A stretch of DNA of 64,000 bases, taken from Microterricola gilva. Lineage in GTDB: Bacteria; Actinomycetota; Actinomycetes; Actinomycetales; Microbacteriaceae. The notes beneath the pieces are model-generated. The model was given only the letters and a program-made list of their open reading frames with translations, ran no database searches and had not been told where the DNA came from. The DNA is taken from positions 3,534,001 through 3,598,000 of the forward strand of contig NZ_SHLC01000001.1 in assembly GCF_004217495.1 (NCBI RefSeq), written 5' to 3'. Positions 8,449-17,708 of this stretch are shown here, in pieces. The stretch's first letter is position 1. Each line of letters begins with the position of its first letter. The translations under genes and the position numbers were made by a program.

Positions 8449-9426
8449 TCAGGCCTGCGCTGCAGCCGCGGCTGGGGCGGCCACCGCCGCGATGGCGAGG
8501 TCAGCCGGCAGCGACGCGAGGTAGTGCTCTGCGTCGAGTGCGGCGACACAGCCGGAGCCGGCCGCGGTGATCGCCTGGCGGTAGCTCGGGTCGATGACGT
8601 CGCCCGCGGCGAAGACGCCGCTCTGGGAGGTCTTGGACGAGCGGCCGGCCACGGCGATAGTGCCCTCTGGGGTGAGGTCGAGCTGGCCGTGGATCAGGTG
8701 GGTGCGCGGGTCGTTGCCGATCGCGATGAAGAGGCCGTCGAGGGCGAGCTCAGAGGCCTCACCGGTCACGGTGTCACGCAGGGCGACGCCGCTGAGGGCC
8801 GTGTCGCCCTGGATCGCGGTGACCTCGGAGTTCCAGATGAACTCGATCTTCGGGTCATTGAATGCCCGCTCCTGCATGATCTTGGAGGCGCGCAGGGAGT
8901 CCTTGCGGTGGATGATGTAGACCTTCGACGCGAAACGCGTGAGGAAGGTGGCCTCCTCCATCGCAGAGTCACCACCGCCGACGACGGCGATGGTCTTCTC
9001 GCGGAAGAAGAACCCATCGCAGGTCGCGCACCACGAGACGCCGTGGCCGGAGAGCTTCTCCTCGCCGTCGACGCCGAGCTTGCGGTAGGCGGAACCGGTG
9101 GCGAAGATCACCGAGAGGGCCTCGTGGGTCTCGCCGGAGCCGAGCGTGACAGTCTTGATGTCGCCGCTGAGGTCGAGGCTGGTGACGTCGTCGTAGACGA
9201 CCTCGGTGCCGAAGCGCTCCGCCTGCTGCTGCATCTGCGTCATCAGTTCCGGGCCCTGGATGCCCTCGGGGAAGCCGGGGAAGTTCTCCACGTCCGTCGT
9301 GTTCATCAGTTCGCCACCGGCCTCGACGGAGCTGGCGATCAGCAGCGGCTGGAGGTTGGCACGCGCGGCGTAGATGGCAGCGGTGTAGCCGGAGGGGCCG
9401 GAGCCGATGATGATGACCTGACGCAC
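8449..9426 (-). CDS. trxB: Thioredoxin-disulfide reductase
   Basis: 325-residue FAD/NADPH flavoenzyme that reduces thioredoxin. GTG at 9426 is chosen as start because it directly precedes RQVIIIGSGPSGYTAA, the FAD-binding GxGxxG segment, and has AGGGAG about 6 bases upstream. The redox-active pair is in WCATCDGFF (about 130-138), and the NADPH site is VVGGGDSAMEEA. The last about 20 residues are Ala-rich and unlike the compact end of most TrxB. Gene order trxB-trxA is common in actinobacteria, just downstream of murJ. Confidence 0.95.
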   Translation of the reverse strand: MRQVIIIGSGPSGYTAAIYAARANLQPLLIASSVEAGGELMNTTDVENFPGFPEGIQGPELMTQMQQQAERFGTEVVYDDVTSLDLSGDIKTVTLGSGETHEALSVIFATGSAYRKLGVDGEEKLSGHGVSWCATCDGFFFREKTIAVVGGGDSAMEEATFLTRFASKVYIIHRKDSLRASKIMQERAFNDPKIEFIWNSEVTAIQGDTALSGVALRDTVTGEASELALDGLFIAIGNDPRTHLIHGQLDLTPEGTIAVAGRSSKTSQSGVFAAGDVIDPSYRQAITAAGSGCVAALDAEHYLASLPADLAIAAVAAPAAAAAQA

Positions 9427-9548
9427 GAATACTCCCTGAATGGTGATGCGGTGACGATGCCTGGTGATTCGGCCGCTTGCGGCCTGCCCAGTGTGAAACA
9501 CAGTCTAGGTGAGGAGTATTCCGGAGCGCTGAGCGTATCGGATTGGAT

Positions 9549-9565
9549 AACCACTCAGAGTGGTT
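9549..9565 (-). terminator. Small hairpin between murJ and trxB
   Basis: AACCACT-CAG-AGTGGTT, a perfect 7-bp stem 17 bases after the murJ stop. No T-run; possible attenuator or weak terminator before trxB. Confidence 0.35.
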
Positions 9566-9581
9566 ACGATTCGGGGTGGCG

Positions 9582-11222
9582 CTAGCGGCGACGGATGCGG
9601 GCGAGCATCGGATCCAGCACGACCTTGAGTTCTGATGTGCGCAGAATGAGCAACGTGCCGAAGTACAGCACGAGCATGGCCGAACCGACCACGAGCATCG
9701 AGACAATCGCTCCTGGGACGCTGGCAACGGCGAATCCGCCGTCCTCGAATGCGCCGAACTGGGCCATGAGGAACACGCCGAGCGCCGTCGGAATCACTGC
9801 GGCAAGTACGTACGTTGACAGGCTCCGGACGATGCGCCGGCCGTCGATTCCGCCGAGCTTGCGGCGGAGCAAGAAGCCTGCCAGCACGGTCTGGGCTGCG
9901 CCGGCAACACTCACGACGAGGGCGATGCCGGCGGCGATCCACTCCGTCGGCAGGAAGGAGCAGCCGATCACGCCGATCGTCACCAGGATGACCTGGAACA
10001 GGGTGAAGTAGAACGGAGTGCGGGTGTCCCCCAGCGCGTAGAAGGTGCGCTGGAAGACGAAGAGCACACAGAACGCGACGAGCCCGACGATGTACGCGAG
10101 GATCACGTTGCCCAGCGCCTGAACCTGGGAGAACAGTTCGACAAAGAAGACCGAGAAGGGGTAGGCGCAGACGGCGATCACGGCCGTGGCCAGCACGATG
10201 ATCAGCGAGGTTCCACGTACGGCCGACGAGGCGTCGGTGCGCACGGCCGCGATGTTCGCGGTCGACGCGTGTTCGCTCATGCGGGTGAAGTACGCCGTCG
10301 CGATCGACACAGTGATGATCGAGTGCGGGAGCATGAAGACCAGCCAGGCTGTGCTCATGACGGCGACCGAGGCGTCGCTGCCAGAGGCCTCGGACACGAC
10401 CCGCGTTTCGATGATGCCGGCGAATGTCGTCAGGAGCAGCATGCCGAACGTCCAGCTGGCCATCTTTCCCGCTGCACCCAAGCCCACCCCTCGCCAGTGG
10501 AAGTCGGGGCGGTAGCTGAGGCCGATGCGCTTCCAGAAGTACAGCAGGGACGTTGCCTGAACGATCACGCCGAGCGTTGCACTGCCGGCAAGCACAACGA
10601 TCATGGCAGTCGTGTAGTCGGTGGCCTTCAGGGTGCCGTTCGGGTCCGCCCCGAACAGAATCGAGAAGGCGACGAGTCCGGCGATTGCCACGACGTTGTT
10701 GAACACGGGCACCCAGGTGAACGGGCCGAATGACTTTCGTGCGTTGAGCACTTCGCCAAGCACCGTGTAGAGGCCGTAGAAGAAGATCTGCGGCAGGCAC
10801 CAGTAGGCGAAAGCGATGGCGAGCGACATCTGCTCGGGTGGGAGATTGTTCCCGACGACGAGCCAGGTCAGAGCCGGCGCGCAGAGCGTCGCGGCGAGGG
10901 TCGTGATGCCAAGGATGACAAGGGCAACCGTGACCAGCTTGTTGATGTAACCGGTGCCGCCATCCTTGTGCAGGGACGAGCGCACGATTTGCGGCACCAG
11001 GACGGCACTCAGCACGCCCCCTGCGACGATCACGTAGATCTGATTGGGCAGCTGATTGGCAATGTTGAATGCGTCGGCGCCTTGGCCGAACTGCCCGATG
11101 ATGCGCGCGAAGATAATGACCTTCACGAAGCCGAGAACGCGTGACACCATGGTGCCGGATGCCAGCAGCGCGCTGGCCCGCCCGATGCCGCTAGCCACGC
11201 GGTGACTCTGACTCGTCGACAT
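9582..11222 (-). CDS. murJ: Lipid II flippase MurJ (MviN family)
   Basis: 546-residue polytopic membrane protein of the MOP superfamily, which moves lipid II across the membrane for peptidoglycan synthesis. The N-terminus ASGTMVSRVLGFVKVIIFA is the typical MurJ start, followed by regularly spaced hydrophobic segments consistent with about 14 helices. Unlike the mycobacterial homologue there is no C-terminal kinase-like domain. It overlaps the end of the upstream DUF6049 gene by 32 bases, so the two are co-translated. This DUF6049-murJ-trxB-trxA order is an actinobacterial arrangement. Confidence 0.93.
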   Translation of the reverse strand: MSTSQSHRVASGIGRASALLASGTMVSRVLGFVKVIIFARIIGQFGQGADAFNIANQLPNQIYVIVAGGVLSAVLVPQIVRSSLHKDGGTGYINKLVTVALVILGITTLAATLCAPALTWLVVGNNLPPEQMSLAIAFAYWCLPQIFFYGLYTVLGEVLNARKSFGPFTWVPVFNNVVAIAGLVAFSILFGADPNGTLKATDYTTAMIVVLAGSATLGVIVQATSLLYFWKRIGLSYRPDFHWRGVGLGAAGKMASWTFGMLLLTTFAGIIETRVVSEASGSDASVAVMSTAWLVFMLPHSIITVSIATAYFTRMSEHASTANIAAVRTDASSAVRGTSLIIVLATAVIAVCAYPFSVFFVELFSQVQALGNVILAYIVGLVAFCVLFVFQRTFYALGDTRTPFYFTLFQVILVTIGVIGCSFLPTEWIAAGIALVVSVAGAAQTVLAGFLLRRKLGGIDGRRIVRSLSTYVLAAVIPTALGVFLMAQFGAFEDGGFAVASVPGAIVSMLVVGSAMLVLYFGTLLILRTSELKVVLDPMLARIRRR

Positions 11223-13524
11223 CCGCTTGACCCTCTACTCCTGTAACCACCTCAGCAGGTGTCGTGGACTCGTCGTCACTCTCCGGGTTCTCGCCCGCGG
11301 CCCGCTCGCGCCGGCGACGGCGGATGTTGCGGAAGATGCCGAAGCCGAAGAACAGCAGAATCGCGGCGCCGAGCAGGGCGGCGCCGAGGCCCTCCCAGTC
11401 GGCCTGCACGTTGACCGGGATCGTCACGGGCGAACCCAGCTGCACACCGGCCGAGGTCGTCAGCGTGATCTGCACGTCGACGGCGCCGTTACCGACGTGG
11501 GCATTCACGGGTACGAGAACGGTGCTGCTGGATGCCGCGTCAATCGTGACGTCGACCGATTCATCGACGACGAGGCGACCGTTGGACGGCAGCAGATTGA
11601 CGGTGAGCGTGACGGGCTGCGTGTACGAGTTCTGCACGGTCACCGGGAACTGGGCGCTGCCACCGACCACGAGCACGCTGGTGCTCTCGACAACGCTGAC
11701 CGAGTCGAGGATCTCGCGGGTGCGGGCGAGGTCCTCGCCGACGGCCGCGCGCCACGCTTCGTCCTCTGGAATCCAGGCGACATCGAGCAGTGCGAGCAGG
11801 CTCGCCCGCTCCGGCCCGGTGATCGTCGCGGGGTCGGCGACGGCCGTGCTGAAACCGGTCAATGCGGTTTCACGTTCGAGCAGATTCGCCACGGCGGCGA
11901 GGCGCTCCGGGGACTCCCCCGTCTCGCCGACGGTCAGCTCGGGTGCCGAGGCATCACTGAGCGCGCGCAGGCCGACGGAGGAGACGAACGGCAGTTGCTC
12001 GAGCGCGCTGAGCGTCGCGTTCAAGTAGCTCGCAGTGCTCGGCCACTCGCGGGGCAGCGCGGCCAGCAGTGCGCGGGGCGTCGACTCGTCGGCGGCGACC
12101 GCGGCAGCGGCGGTTGCACGTGCCATGGCTGCCTGCCAGTCGCTCTCCCGTCTGGCGGTGATGGCGTCGCTGACGGCGGAGTTGAGCTCAGTGTCGGCGA
12201 CGAGCAGCGCCATCTCGCCGGCCACGCCGGATGCCGAAGGCTGCGCGGAATCGGCCGGAGCGATGTTCGACCCGGAGACGATGGTCGTGCCGAAGCCGTT
12301 CGCCGTGAATGCCGGGAGAACGGGGGCGCTGACGAGCCCGGGCGCGGGCCATGCGATGCCGCTGAGTGAGTATGGCCACGCCAACAGCTCGTCGAGGGTG
12401 GGGACACCGGTGTCGGCGGTTGGCTCACCGCTCGGCTCCGTGCTCGGCTCGGCGCTGGGGGTGTCCTCCCCCTCGCGCGGGGTCGGAGTGGGGGTCGGGG
12501 CCGTCGCCGTGAAGTCCGCGGGATCGATCGCGTCGGCGAACGAGAGTGGCGCCAGGAACGGGTTGACCCCGAGTTGCGCCTGGGCGGTGATGTCGGCGTC
12601 GGAGTACGGCAGAGCGAATATCTCGTTCGTCGCGCCTGAGAGCCGTTCGAGCCAGTCCAGGGCGGACGTCGGCGCGCTGGAGCCGAGGACGCGGATCGAC
12701 ACGAGGATCTTCGGGTCGAGGGCGATGGCGACGTTGTGGCTGAGCGCGGCGTCGAGGCTGCGGGTGAGCATCCCGCCCGGACCGGTGTACACCGCCAGCA
12801 TCTCACTGGGGATGAGGCCCAGGCTGCTGGCCGGCGTCGTGATCGGCATCGCGATGCCCAGAGGACTGCGGGGAGTCTCGCCCGTGACGAGCACGGTTGT
12901 GCTCCGCGCCGCCGAGACCACGGCGCCGTCGCTGATGAGCGACGCGACGAGTCCCTGCGCGCCCCATTCGGCGGTGTCGAGGCCGAGAGATGCGGCGGGC
13001 ACCGTCACGGGCGTGACGGAGCTGGTGCCGCCCGCGAGGCTGGGGAGCTCGACGGTTGCGACGGTGTGCGCGTCGTCGGGCATGCCGGAGCTTTCGGCAT
13101 CCGACTCAGCGAGGACCTCGTCGCTCGGGCGCAGCCAGCTGGCGAGCTCAGCGGAGTCGCTCAGCGTGTCATCGCTCATGCCGATGGTGACGGTGGGGCT
13201 CATCAGAGTCTGGTCGGTGCCGTTGTCGACGCTCACCGTGAGCGGCAGATCCTCGCCGGGGTGCACGACGGCTCCCTGCGCCGGGGCGATCGTGATCGTG
13301 ACCGAGGTGGGCTCTGCCGCGGTTGCGGTCGGCGCCGTGATGGCCTGCGCTGGGGCTGCCGTTGTGGCGCTCGCGCCGATCATGGCCGGGGTGAGTGTTG
13401 CCGCGGCGATCAGCACTGCCAGCGCGCGGCGCGGAGGCCTCACACGCGCTCCGCGGGCGTTCAGCCGGGCGCGGACGGACCCAAAAAGCGCAGGCCGATG
13501 CGTGTGTAGTGACTCGGCCTCCAT
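11191..13524 (-). CDS. DUF6049-family secreted, membrane-anchored protein
   Basis: 777-residue envelope protein of unknown function, found in actinobacteria just upstream of murJ. The N-terminus has a basic stretch then a hydrophobic signal segment (about 33-55) ending in ATTAAPAQA. The body is extracellular, with a Thr/Pro/Glu-rich linker (about 345-375) and repeated beta-rich segments. One C-terminal membrane helix (GAALLGAAILLFFGFGIF, about 725-742) is followed by an Arg-rich anchor and acidic tail. The 32-base overlap with murJ suggests a role in cell-wall lipid II traffic, but this is inference only. Confidence 0.85.
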   Translation of the reverse strand: MEAESLHTHRPALFGSVRARLNARGARVRPPRRALAVLIAAATLTPAMIGASATTAAPAQAITAPTATAAEPTSVTITIAPAQGAVVHPGEDLPLTVSVDNGTDQTLMSPTVTIGMSDDTLSDSAELASWLRPSDEVLAESDAESSGMPDDAHTVATVELPSLAGGTSSVTPVTVPAASLGLDTAEWGAQGLVASLISDGAVVSAARSTTVLVTGETPRSPLGIAMPITTPASSLGLIPSEMLAVYTGPGGMLTRSLDAALSHNVAIALDPKILVSIRVLGSSAPTSALDWLERLSGATNEIFALPYSDADITAQAQLGVNPFLAPLSFADAIDPADFTATAPTPTPTPREGEDTPSAEPSTEPSGEPTADTGVPTLDELLAWPYSLSGIAWPAPGLVSAPVLPAFTANGFGTTIVSGSNIAPADSAQPSASGVAGEMALLVADTELNSAVSDAITARRESDWQAAMARATAAAAVAADESTPRALLAALPREWPSTASYLNATLSALEQLPFVSSVGLRALSDASAPELTVGETGESPERLAAVANLLERETALTGFSTAVADPATITGPERASLLALLDVAWIPEDEAWRAAVGEDLARTREILDSVSVVESTSVLVVGGSAQFPVTVQNSYTQPVTLTVNLLPSNGRLVVDESVDVTIDAASSSTVLVPVNAHVGNGAVDVQITLTTSAGVQLGSPVTIPVNVQADWEGLGAALLGAAILLFFGFGIFRNIRRRRRERAAGENPESDDESTTPAEVVTGVEGQADVDESESPRG

Positions 13525-13658
13525 GCGGGAATTCTACGGTGCCGCGCTGAGTGAGTGCTGCACCCGCTCCGTGGCTCCCCCGTTCGGCGGTGCTGGGCAC
13601 GCGCGCCAGAGTGCTGCATCGGGTTCGGTTGTCGAGGTTTCCTTGGTGGGGGCTGCCG

Positions 13659-13706
13659 CCTTTCGCGAAGCTGCGCTTCGCGCCTTTCGCGACGCTGCGC
13701 TTCGCG
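13659..13706. repeat. 24-bp tandem duplication upstream of cca
   Basis: Two adjacent 24-base units (13659-13682 and 13683-13706) differ at one base. Each contains the inverted repeat GCG(A)AG-CTGCG-CTTCGC or a near form, so the segment could also fold. It lies in the divergent promoter region of cca and the DUF6049 gene. Confidence 0.7.
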
Positions 13707-13745
13707 CTTCGCGCCTGCTCTCCCGCGACCGTTAATATGGAGACC

Positions 13746-15173
13746 ATGCAGAGTGTCGCGGCGGCCCTTGCCCGGCTGGGCGATCTTGCAGCGACGCCAG
13801 CTGTCTCCCGGTTGGCCGGTGCGTTCGAGGCGGCGGGCTACGAGCTCGCCCTCGTCGGCGGCCCGGTGCGCGACGCCTTCCTCGACCGCGGCACGAACGA
13901 CCTCGACTTCACGACGAATGCCTCGCCGGATCAGATCCTCACGATCGTCACGCCGATCACCGAGGCACAGTGGGACATCGGGCGCCAGTTCGGCACGATC
14001 GCCGCGAAGATCGCCGGTGAGACCGTTGAGATCACCACCTACCGCACGGATAGCTATGTCGACGGGACGCGCAAGCCGGAGGTGGTGTTCGGCACCTCGC
14101 TCGACGAGGATCTCGTCCGCCGTGACTTCACGGTCAACTCGATCGCCCTGCGGCTGCCGCAGATGGCCCTCGTCGACCCATCAGGCGGAATCGAGGACCT
14201 CCTTGACGGTCGGCTCCGCACGCCGTCGGCACCGGAGCAGTCCTTCGGCGACGACCCCCTCCGCATGATGCGGGCGGCCCGCTTCTCCTCCCAGCTCGGA
14301 TTCGAGCTCGACGCAGCGGCGTTCACTGCCATGGCGGCCGGCGCCGAGAGCATCAGGCGCATCTCCATCGAGCGCGTCAACGACGAGCTGTCCAAGCTGC
14401 TGAAGACGGATGCCCCGCGCGCCGGTCTCCAGCTGCTCGTCGACTCGGGCATCGCCGCGATCGTCCTGCCGGAGCTCCCGGCCCTCCGGCTGGAGATCGA
14501 TGAGCACCACCACCACAAGGATGTCTACGAGCACAGCCTGACGGTGCTCGAACAGGCCATCGGCTACGAGAAGTCGCGCGGCAAGCTGCAGAGCCCCGAC
14601 CTGATTCTGCGCCTGGCCTCTCTTCTCCACGACATCGGCAAGCCGGCGACCCGGCGGCTCGAGCCCGGCGGCGTCGTGAGCTTCCACCACCACGACTACG
14701 TCGGCTCCAAGCTGGCGAAGAAGCGACTGCGTGAGCTGCGCTTCGACAACGACACGATCGCCGCCGTCGGACTCCTGATCGAGCTGCACCTACGCTTCTT
14801 CGGCTACACCGAGGGCGCGTGGACCGACTCGGCGGTGCGCCGCTATGTGCGTGACGCCGGCGACCAGCTCGAACGCCTGCACATCCTGACGCGCGCCGAT
14901 GTGACGACGCGCAATCGGCGCAAGGCCGACAGGCTCGGATTCGCCTACGACGACATCGAGGCACGCATCGCGCAGCTGGCCGAAGAAGAGGAAATGAACG
15001 CGGTTCGGCCGGATCTGGACGGCGAGCAGATCATGAGCCTGCTCGGCATCCGCCCGGGGCGCGAGGTCGGCGAGGCGTACCGCTTCCTGCTCGAGCTGCG
15101 GCTGGACGAGGGGCCCCTCGGCGAGGCCGTCGCGACCGAGCGGCTGCTCGCCTGGTGGGCCGCCCGCGACTGA
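13746..15173 (+). CDS. cca: CCA tRNA nucleotidyltransferase
   Basis: 475-residue class II nucleotidyltransferase that adds or repairs the 3' CCA of tRNAs using CTP and ATP. The catalytic block LVGGPVRDAFLDRGTNDLDF (about 34-53) carries the two metal-binding Asp residues. FTVNSIALRLP and the RFSSQLGFELD motif follow, and an HD domain (LLHDIGKP, about residue 296) lies in the C-terminal half, as in actinobacterial enzymes. ATG 13746 follows GGAG closely; ATG 13737 in frame is an alternative. It is divergent from the DUF6049 gene. Confidence 0.93.
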   Translation: MQSVAAALARLGDLAATPAVSRLAGAFEAAGYELALVGGPVRDAFLDRGTNDLDFTTNASPDQILTIVTPITEAQWDIGRQFGTIAAKIAGETVEITTYRTDSYVDGTRKPEVVFGTSLDEDLVRRDFTVNSIALRLPQMALVDPSGGIEDLLDGRLRTPSAPEQSFGDDPLRMMRAARFSSQLGFELDAAAFTAMAAGAESIRRISIERVNDELSKLLKTDAPRAGLQLLVDSGIAAIVLPELPALRLEIDEHHHHKDVYEHSLTVLEQAIGYEKSRGKLQSPDLILRLASLLHDIGKPATRRLEPGGVVSFHHHDYVGSKLAKKRLRELRFDNDTIAAVGLLIELHLRFFGYTEGAWTDSAVRRYVRDAGDQLERLHILTRADVTTRNRRKADRLGFAYDDIEARIAQLAEEEEMNAVRPDLDGEQIMSLLGIRPGREVGEAYRFLLELRLDEGPLGEAVATERLLAWWAARD

Positions 15174-15232
15174 TCGCGTGGCCGCCATGCGAACGGCGAC
15201 CGCCCACTGGTAGCGTTCGACGCGGAGGTGTC

Positions 15233-16579
15233 GTGAATCTGCGCAGAAAATCCCTGATGACCGGGGCACTGGGCGCCCTCGTCGCCGCGTTGGCGCTGGG
15301 CAGTGGCGTGCTGCTCGCCGGCGCGATCGCCGGTTCAGGCAACACGATCGTGACCGTCCGAGTGTGGGACGACAAGGTGGCCGACGCCTACAAGGCGTCG
15401 TTCGCGGCCTTCCACGAGTCCAACCCGGACATCACGGTCGACGTCACGGTGATTCCGTGGACGCAGTACTGGACCCAGCTCGACGACGACGTCGCGGCCG
15501 GCCGGGCCGATGACATCTTTTGGGTGAACAACTCGTACCTCACCGACCTCGCCGACGACGGCAAGCTGATGGACATCGACGAGACACTCGGTGCCAGGGC
15601 GAAGAATGACTGGGACAGCTCCGTCGTGCGCGAATTCACCCGCGACGGCATCCTCTGGGGTGTCCCCCAGCTCTCGGATGCCGGCATCGCGCTCTATTAC
15701 AACAAGGCCATGCTGGCCAAAGCCGGGATCGACCCGGCGACGCTGGAGACCGCGACCTGGAGCCTGGACCCAGCCCAGGACACCCTGTTGCCGATTCTCA
15801 AGGCGCTCACGCACGACAGCAGCGGGCGGTCGGCGAGTGATCCCGCATTCGACGCCTCCGCCGTGACGCAGTTCGGCTACAACGCCGCCAACGACCTCCA
15901 GGGGATCATCCTGCCGTCGATCGGATCCAACGGGGGGACATTCGACGCCGACGGGGTGTACACCTTCGGCGAGGAGCGAGCGGCGCAGGCCATCGGCTAC
16001 CAGGTCGATCTGATCAATACCCACCGCGTCGCGCCGTCGGCGACCGCGAGCAACGCGGACCCCGACTTCTCCCGCGATCGGTTCGTCGAGGGTGGGATGG
16101 CGCTGTTCCAGTCCGGGCTCTACAACCTGCCGTATGTCTTCGAGGGCGCAGAGTTCGAGTGGGGCGTCGCCTCGATGCCGGCCGGCCCGGCCGGACGCGT
16201 CTCCGTGACGAACGGCATCGTCGCCGCAGGCAATGCGGAGACCGCCCATCCCGAAGCCACGGCCAGGGTGCTCAAGTGGCTCGGCTCGACGGAGGGCAAC
16301 AGCTACGTCGGCTCGAGCGGCGCGGCGGTGCCGGGCGTCGTTGCGGCGCAGCAGGCCTACTTCGACTTCTGGGGCGGCAAAGACGTCGACGTCGCGAAGT
16401 TCTTCGAGGTGCTGGCCGACGACGCCCCGACCATCACGCCGCCGGAAACGGCGAACTTCGCCAAGGTCGAGGCGGCCTACCGGCCGTTCATGAACGAGGT
16501 GTTCGCCGGCACCCTGCCGGTCGCGGATGGCCTGCGCCAGGCGCAGGATGCCGCGAACGCGGCCACCGCGGCGAAGTAG
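15233..16579 (+). CDS. Extracellular solute-binding protein (family 1, sugar type), orphan
   Basis: 448-residue periplasmic-type binding protein of an ABC importer, of the carbohydrate-binding family 1 kind. GTG 15233 has GGAGG 6-10 bases upstream. A basic N-terminus (NLRRKS) and hydrophobic segment (about 9-35) form a signal sequence or anchor. There is no Cys lipobox, which is unusual because Gram-positive binding proteins are usually lipoproteins. Family blocks include FHESNPDITVDVTVIPWTQYW, DIFWVNNSYL and ALYYNKAMLAKAGIDP. No permease or ATPase gene lies beside it, so its substrate and partners are unknown. Confidence 0.85.
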   Translation: MNLRRKSLMTGALGALVAALALGSGVLLAGAIAGSGNTIVTVRVWDDKVADAYKASFAAFHESNPDITVDVTVIPWTQYWTQLDDDVAAGRADDIFWVNNSYLTDLADDGKLMDIDETLGARAKNDWDSSVVREFTRDGILWGVPQLSDAGIALYYNKAMLAKAGIDPATLETATWSLDPAQDTLLPILKALTHDSSGRSASDPAFDASAVTQFGYNAANDLQGIILPSIGSNGGTFDADGVYTFGEERAAQAIGYQVDLINTHRVAPSATASNADPDFSRDRFVEGGMALFQSGLYNLPYVFEGAEFEWGVASMPAGPAGRVSVTNGIVAAGNAETAHPEATARVLKWLGSTEGNSYVGSSGAAVPGVVAAQQAYFDFWGGKDVDVAKFFEVLADDAPTITPPETANFAKVEAAYRPFMNEVFAGTLPVADGLRQAQDAANAATAAK

Positions 16580-16683
16580 CGGCAACGGGCCCCGGCCGAG
16601 TGGCGCTCCGGCGCGGCATCCGTTACCCTTGGAAGGTTGCTCACGTGCCGGGATCTCTGGCCTCCGTGTTCAACACATGCACA

Positions 16684-16739
16684 ACCCTCCTGTTGCAGAA
16701 CGTCTGCAGCCGTTTTAGTCCGAAGGAGGTGGGTTAGTC
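16684..16739 (+). promoter_or_regulatory. Structured leader of rpsF, possible S6:S18 autoregulatory site
   Basis: CCCTCC (16685-16690) can pair with the GGAGG of the rpsF Shine-Dalgarno (16725-16729). Between them lies a small hairpin TGCAG-AACGT-CTGCA (16694-16708) and an unpaired AGTCCGAA. Autoregulatory leaders that bind S6:S18 and contain CCG bulges are known before rpsF in many bacteria. This match is by eye. Confidence 0.4.
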
Positions 16740-17117
16740 ATGAACCAGTACGAACTGATGGTTATCCTCGATCCCGAGATCGATGAGCGCACCGTTGCTC
16801 CCAGCCTTGACAAGTTCCTCAACGTTGTTCGCAACGATGGTGGCACGATCGACAAGGTCGACATCTGGGGCCGTCGTCGTCTCGCCTACGAGATCAACAA
16901 GAAGACCGAAGGCATCTACGCCGTCGTCGACTTCACCGCAGAGCCCGCTACCACCACGGAGCTTGACCGCCAGCTGAAGCTCAGCGAAGCAGTCATGCGC
17001 ACCAAGGTGCTGCGTGCAGAAGAGGGAATCGCTCAGGTTGCCGCTGCACAGAAGCTCGCCGAGGAGAAGGCCGCCCGCAAGGCTGCCGCTCCGGCCAAGG
17101 CTGCGAAGGACGCTTAG
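16740..17117 (+). CDS. rpsF: 30S ribosomal protein S6
   Basis: 125-residue S6, a central-domain protein of the 30S platform that pairs with S18. The start [19 protein letters not shown] and the block [21 protein letters not shown] are diagnostic. The C-terminus is an Ala/Lys-rich extension (about 100-125) as in other actinobacteria. A strong AAGGAGGTGGG Shine-Dalgarno precedes the ATG. It is the first gene of the rpsF-ssb-rpsR-rplI operon, 5 bases before ssb. Confidence 0.97.
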   Translation: MNQYELMVILDPEIDERTVAPSLDKFLNVVRNDGGTIDKVDIWGRRRLAYEINKKTEGIYAVVDFTAEPATTTELDRQLKLSEAVMRTKVLRAEEGIAQVAAAQKLAEEKAARKAAAPAKAAKDA

Positions 17118-17122
17118 TCCCG

Positions 17123-17635
17123 ATGGCCGGCGAGACCGTAATTACCGTGGTGGGCAACCTCACCTCAGACCCCGAGCTGCGTTACACGCAGAACGGACTG
17201 GCGGTTGCCAACTTCACCATTGCTTCCACTCCGCGCACCTTTGACCGCGCGAAGAACGAGTGGATCGATGGCGAGGCACTGTTCCTGCGCGCAAGCGTGT
17301 GGCGGGAATTCGCTGAGCACGTAGCAGGTTCGCTGACCAAGGGTTCCCGCGTTATCGCTTCCGGGCGTCTCAAGCAGCGTTCGTACGAGACGAAAGAGGG
17401 CGAGAAGCGCACCAGCTATGAGCTGGATGTCGACGAGATCGGCCCCTCGCTTCGTTACGCGACCGCGTCTGTCACGCGTGCCCAGTCTTCCGGTGCCCCC
17501 CGTGGTGCCGCCCCTCAGGGTGGCAACTTCGGCGGAGCAGTCGAAGAGCCGTGGGCTCCGAGCGCCCCTGCTGCCTCTGGCGGCCAGGACGTGTGGAACA
17601 CCCCGGGCAGCTACGGCGACGAGACCCCCTTCTAG
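17123..17635 (+). CDS. ssb: Single-stranded DNA-binding protein
   Basis: 170-residue SSB. The OB-fold spans about residues 1-110 ([49 protein letters not shown]), then a Gly/Ala/Pro linker. The acidic C-terminal tip that recruits partner proteins reads YGDETPF, a shortened variant of the usual DDEPPF. The ATG lies 5 bases after the rpsF stop and 73 bases precede rpsR, within the conserved ribosomal operon, so this is the main replicative SSB. Confidence 0.96.
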   Translation: MAGETVITVVGNLTSDPELRYTQNGLAVANFTIASTPRTFDRAKNEWIDGEALFLRASVWREFAEHVAGSLTKGSRVIASGRLKQRSYETKEGEKRTSYELDVDEIGPSLRYATASVTRAQSSGAPRGAAPQGGNFGGAVEEPWAPSAPAASGGQDVWNTPGSYGDETPF

Positions 17636-17708
17636 GCCCTTGGGCCGGCTTCCGGATGCCGCACTGCGCGGCCTCTGGGTGTAAATACTTCAAGACAAAG
17701 GAAAAACC

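Noticed and set aside
8398-9585. 395-codon plus-strand frame opposite trxB
   Set aside because: Antisense to a clear thioredoxin reductase; composition dominated by Arg, Gly, Asp, Val and Glu as usual for such shadows.
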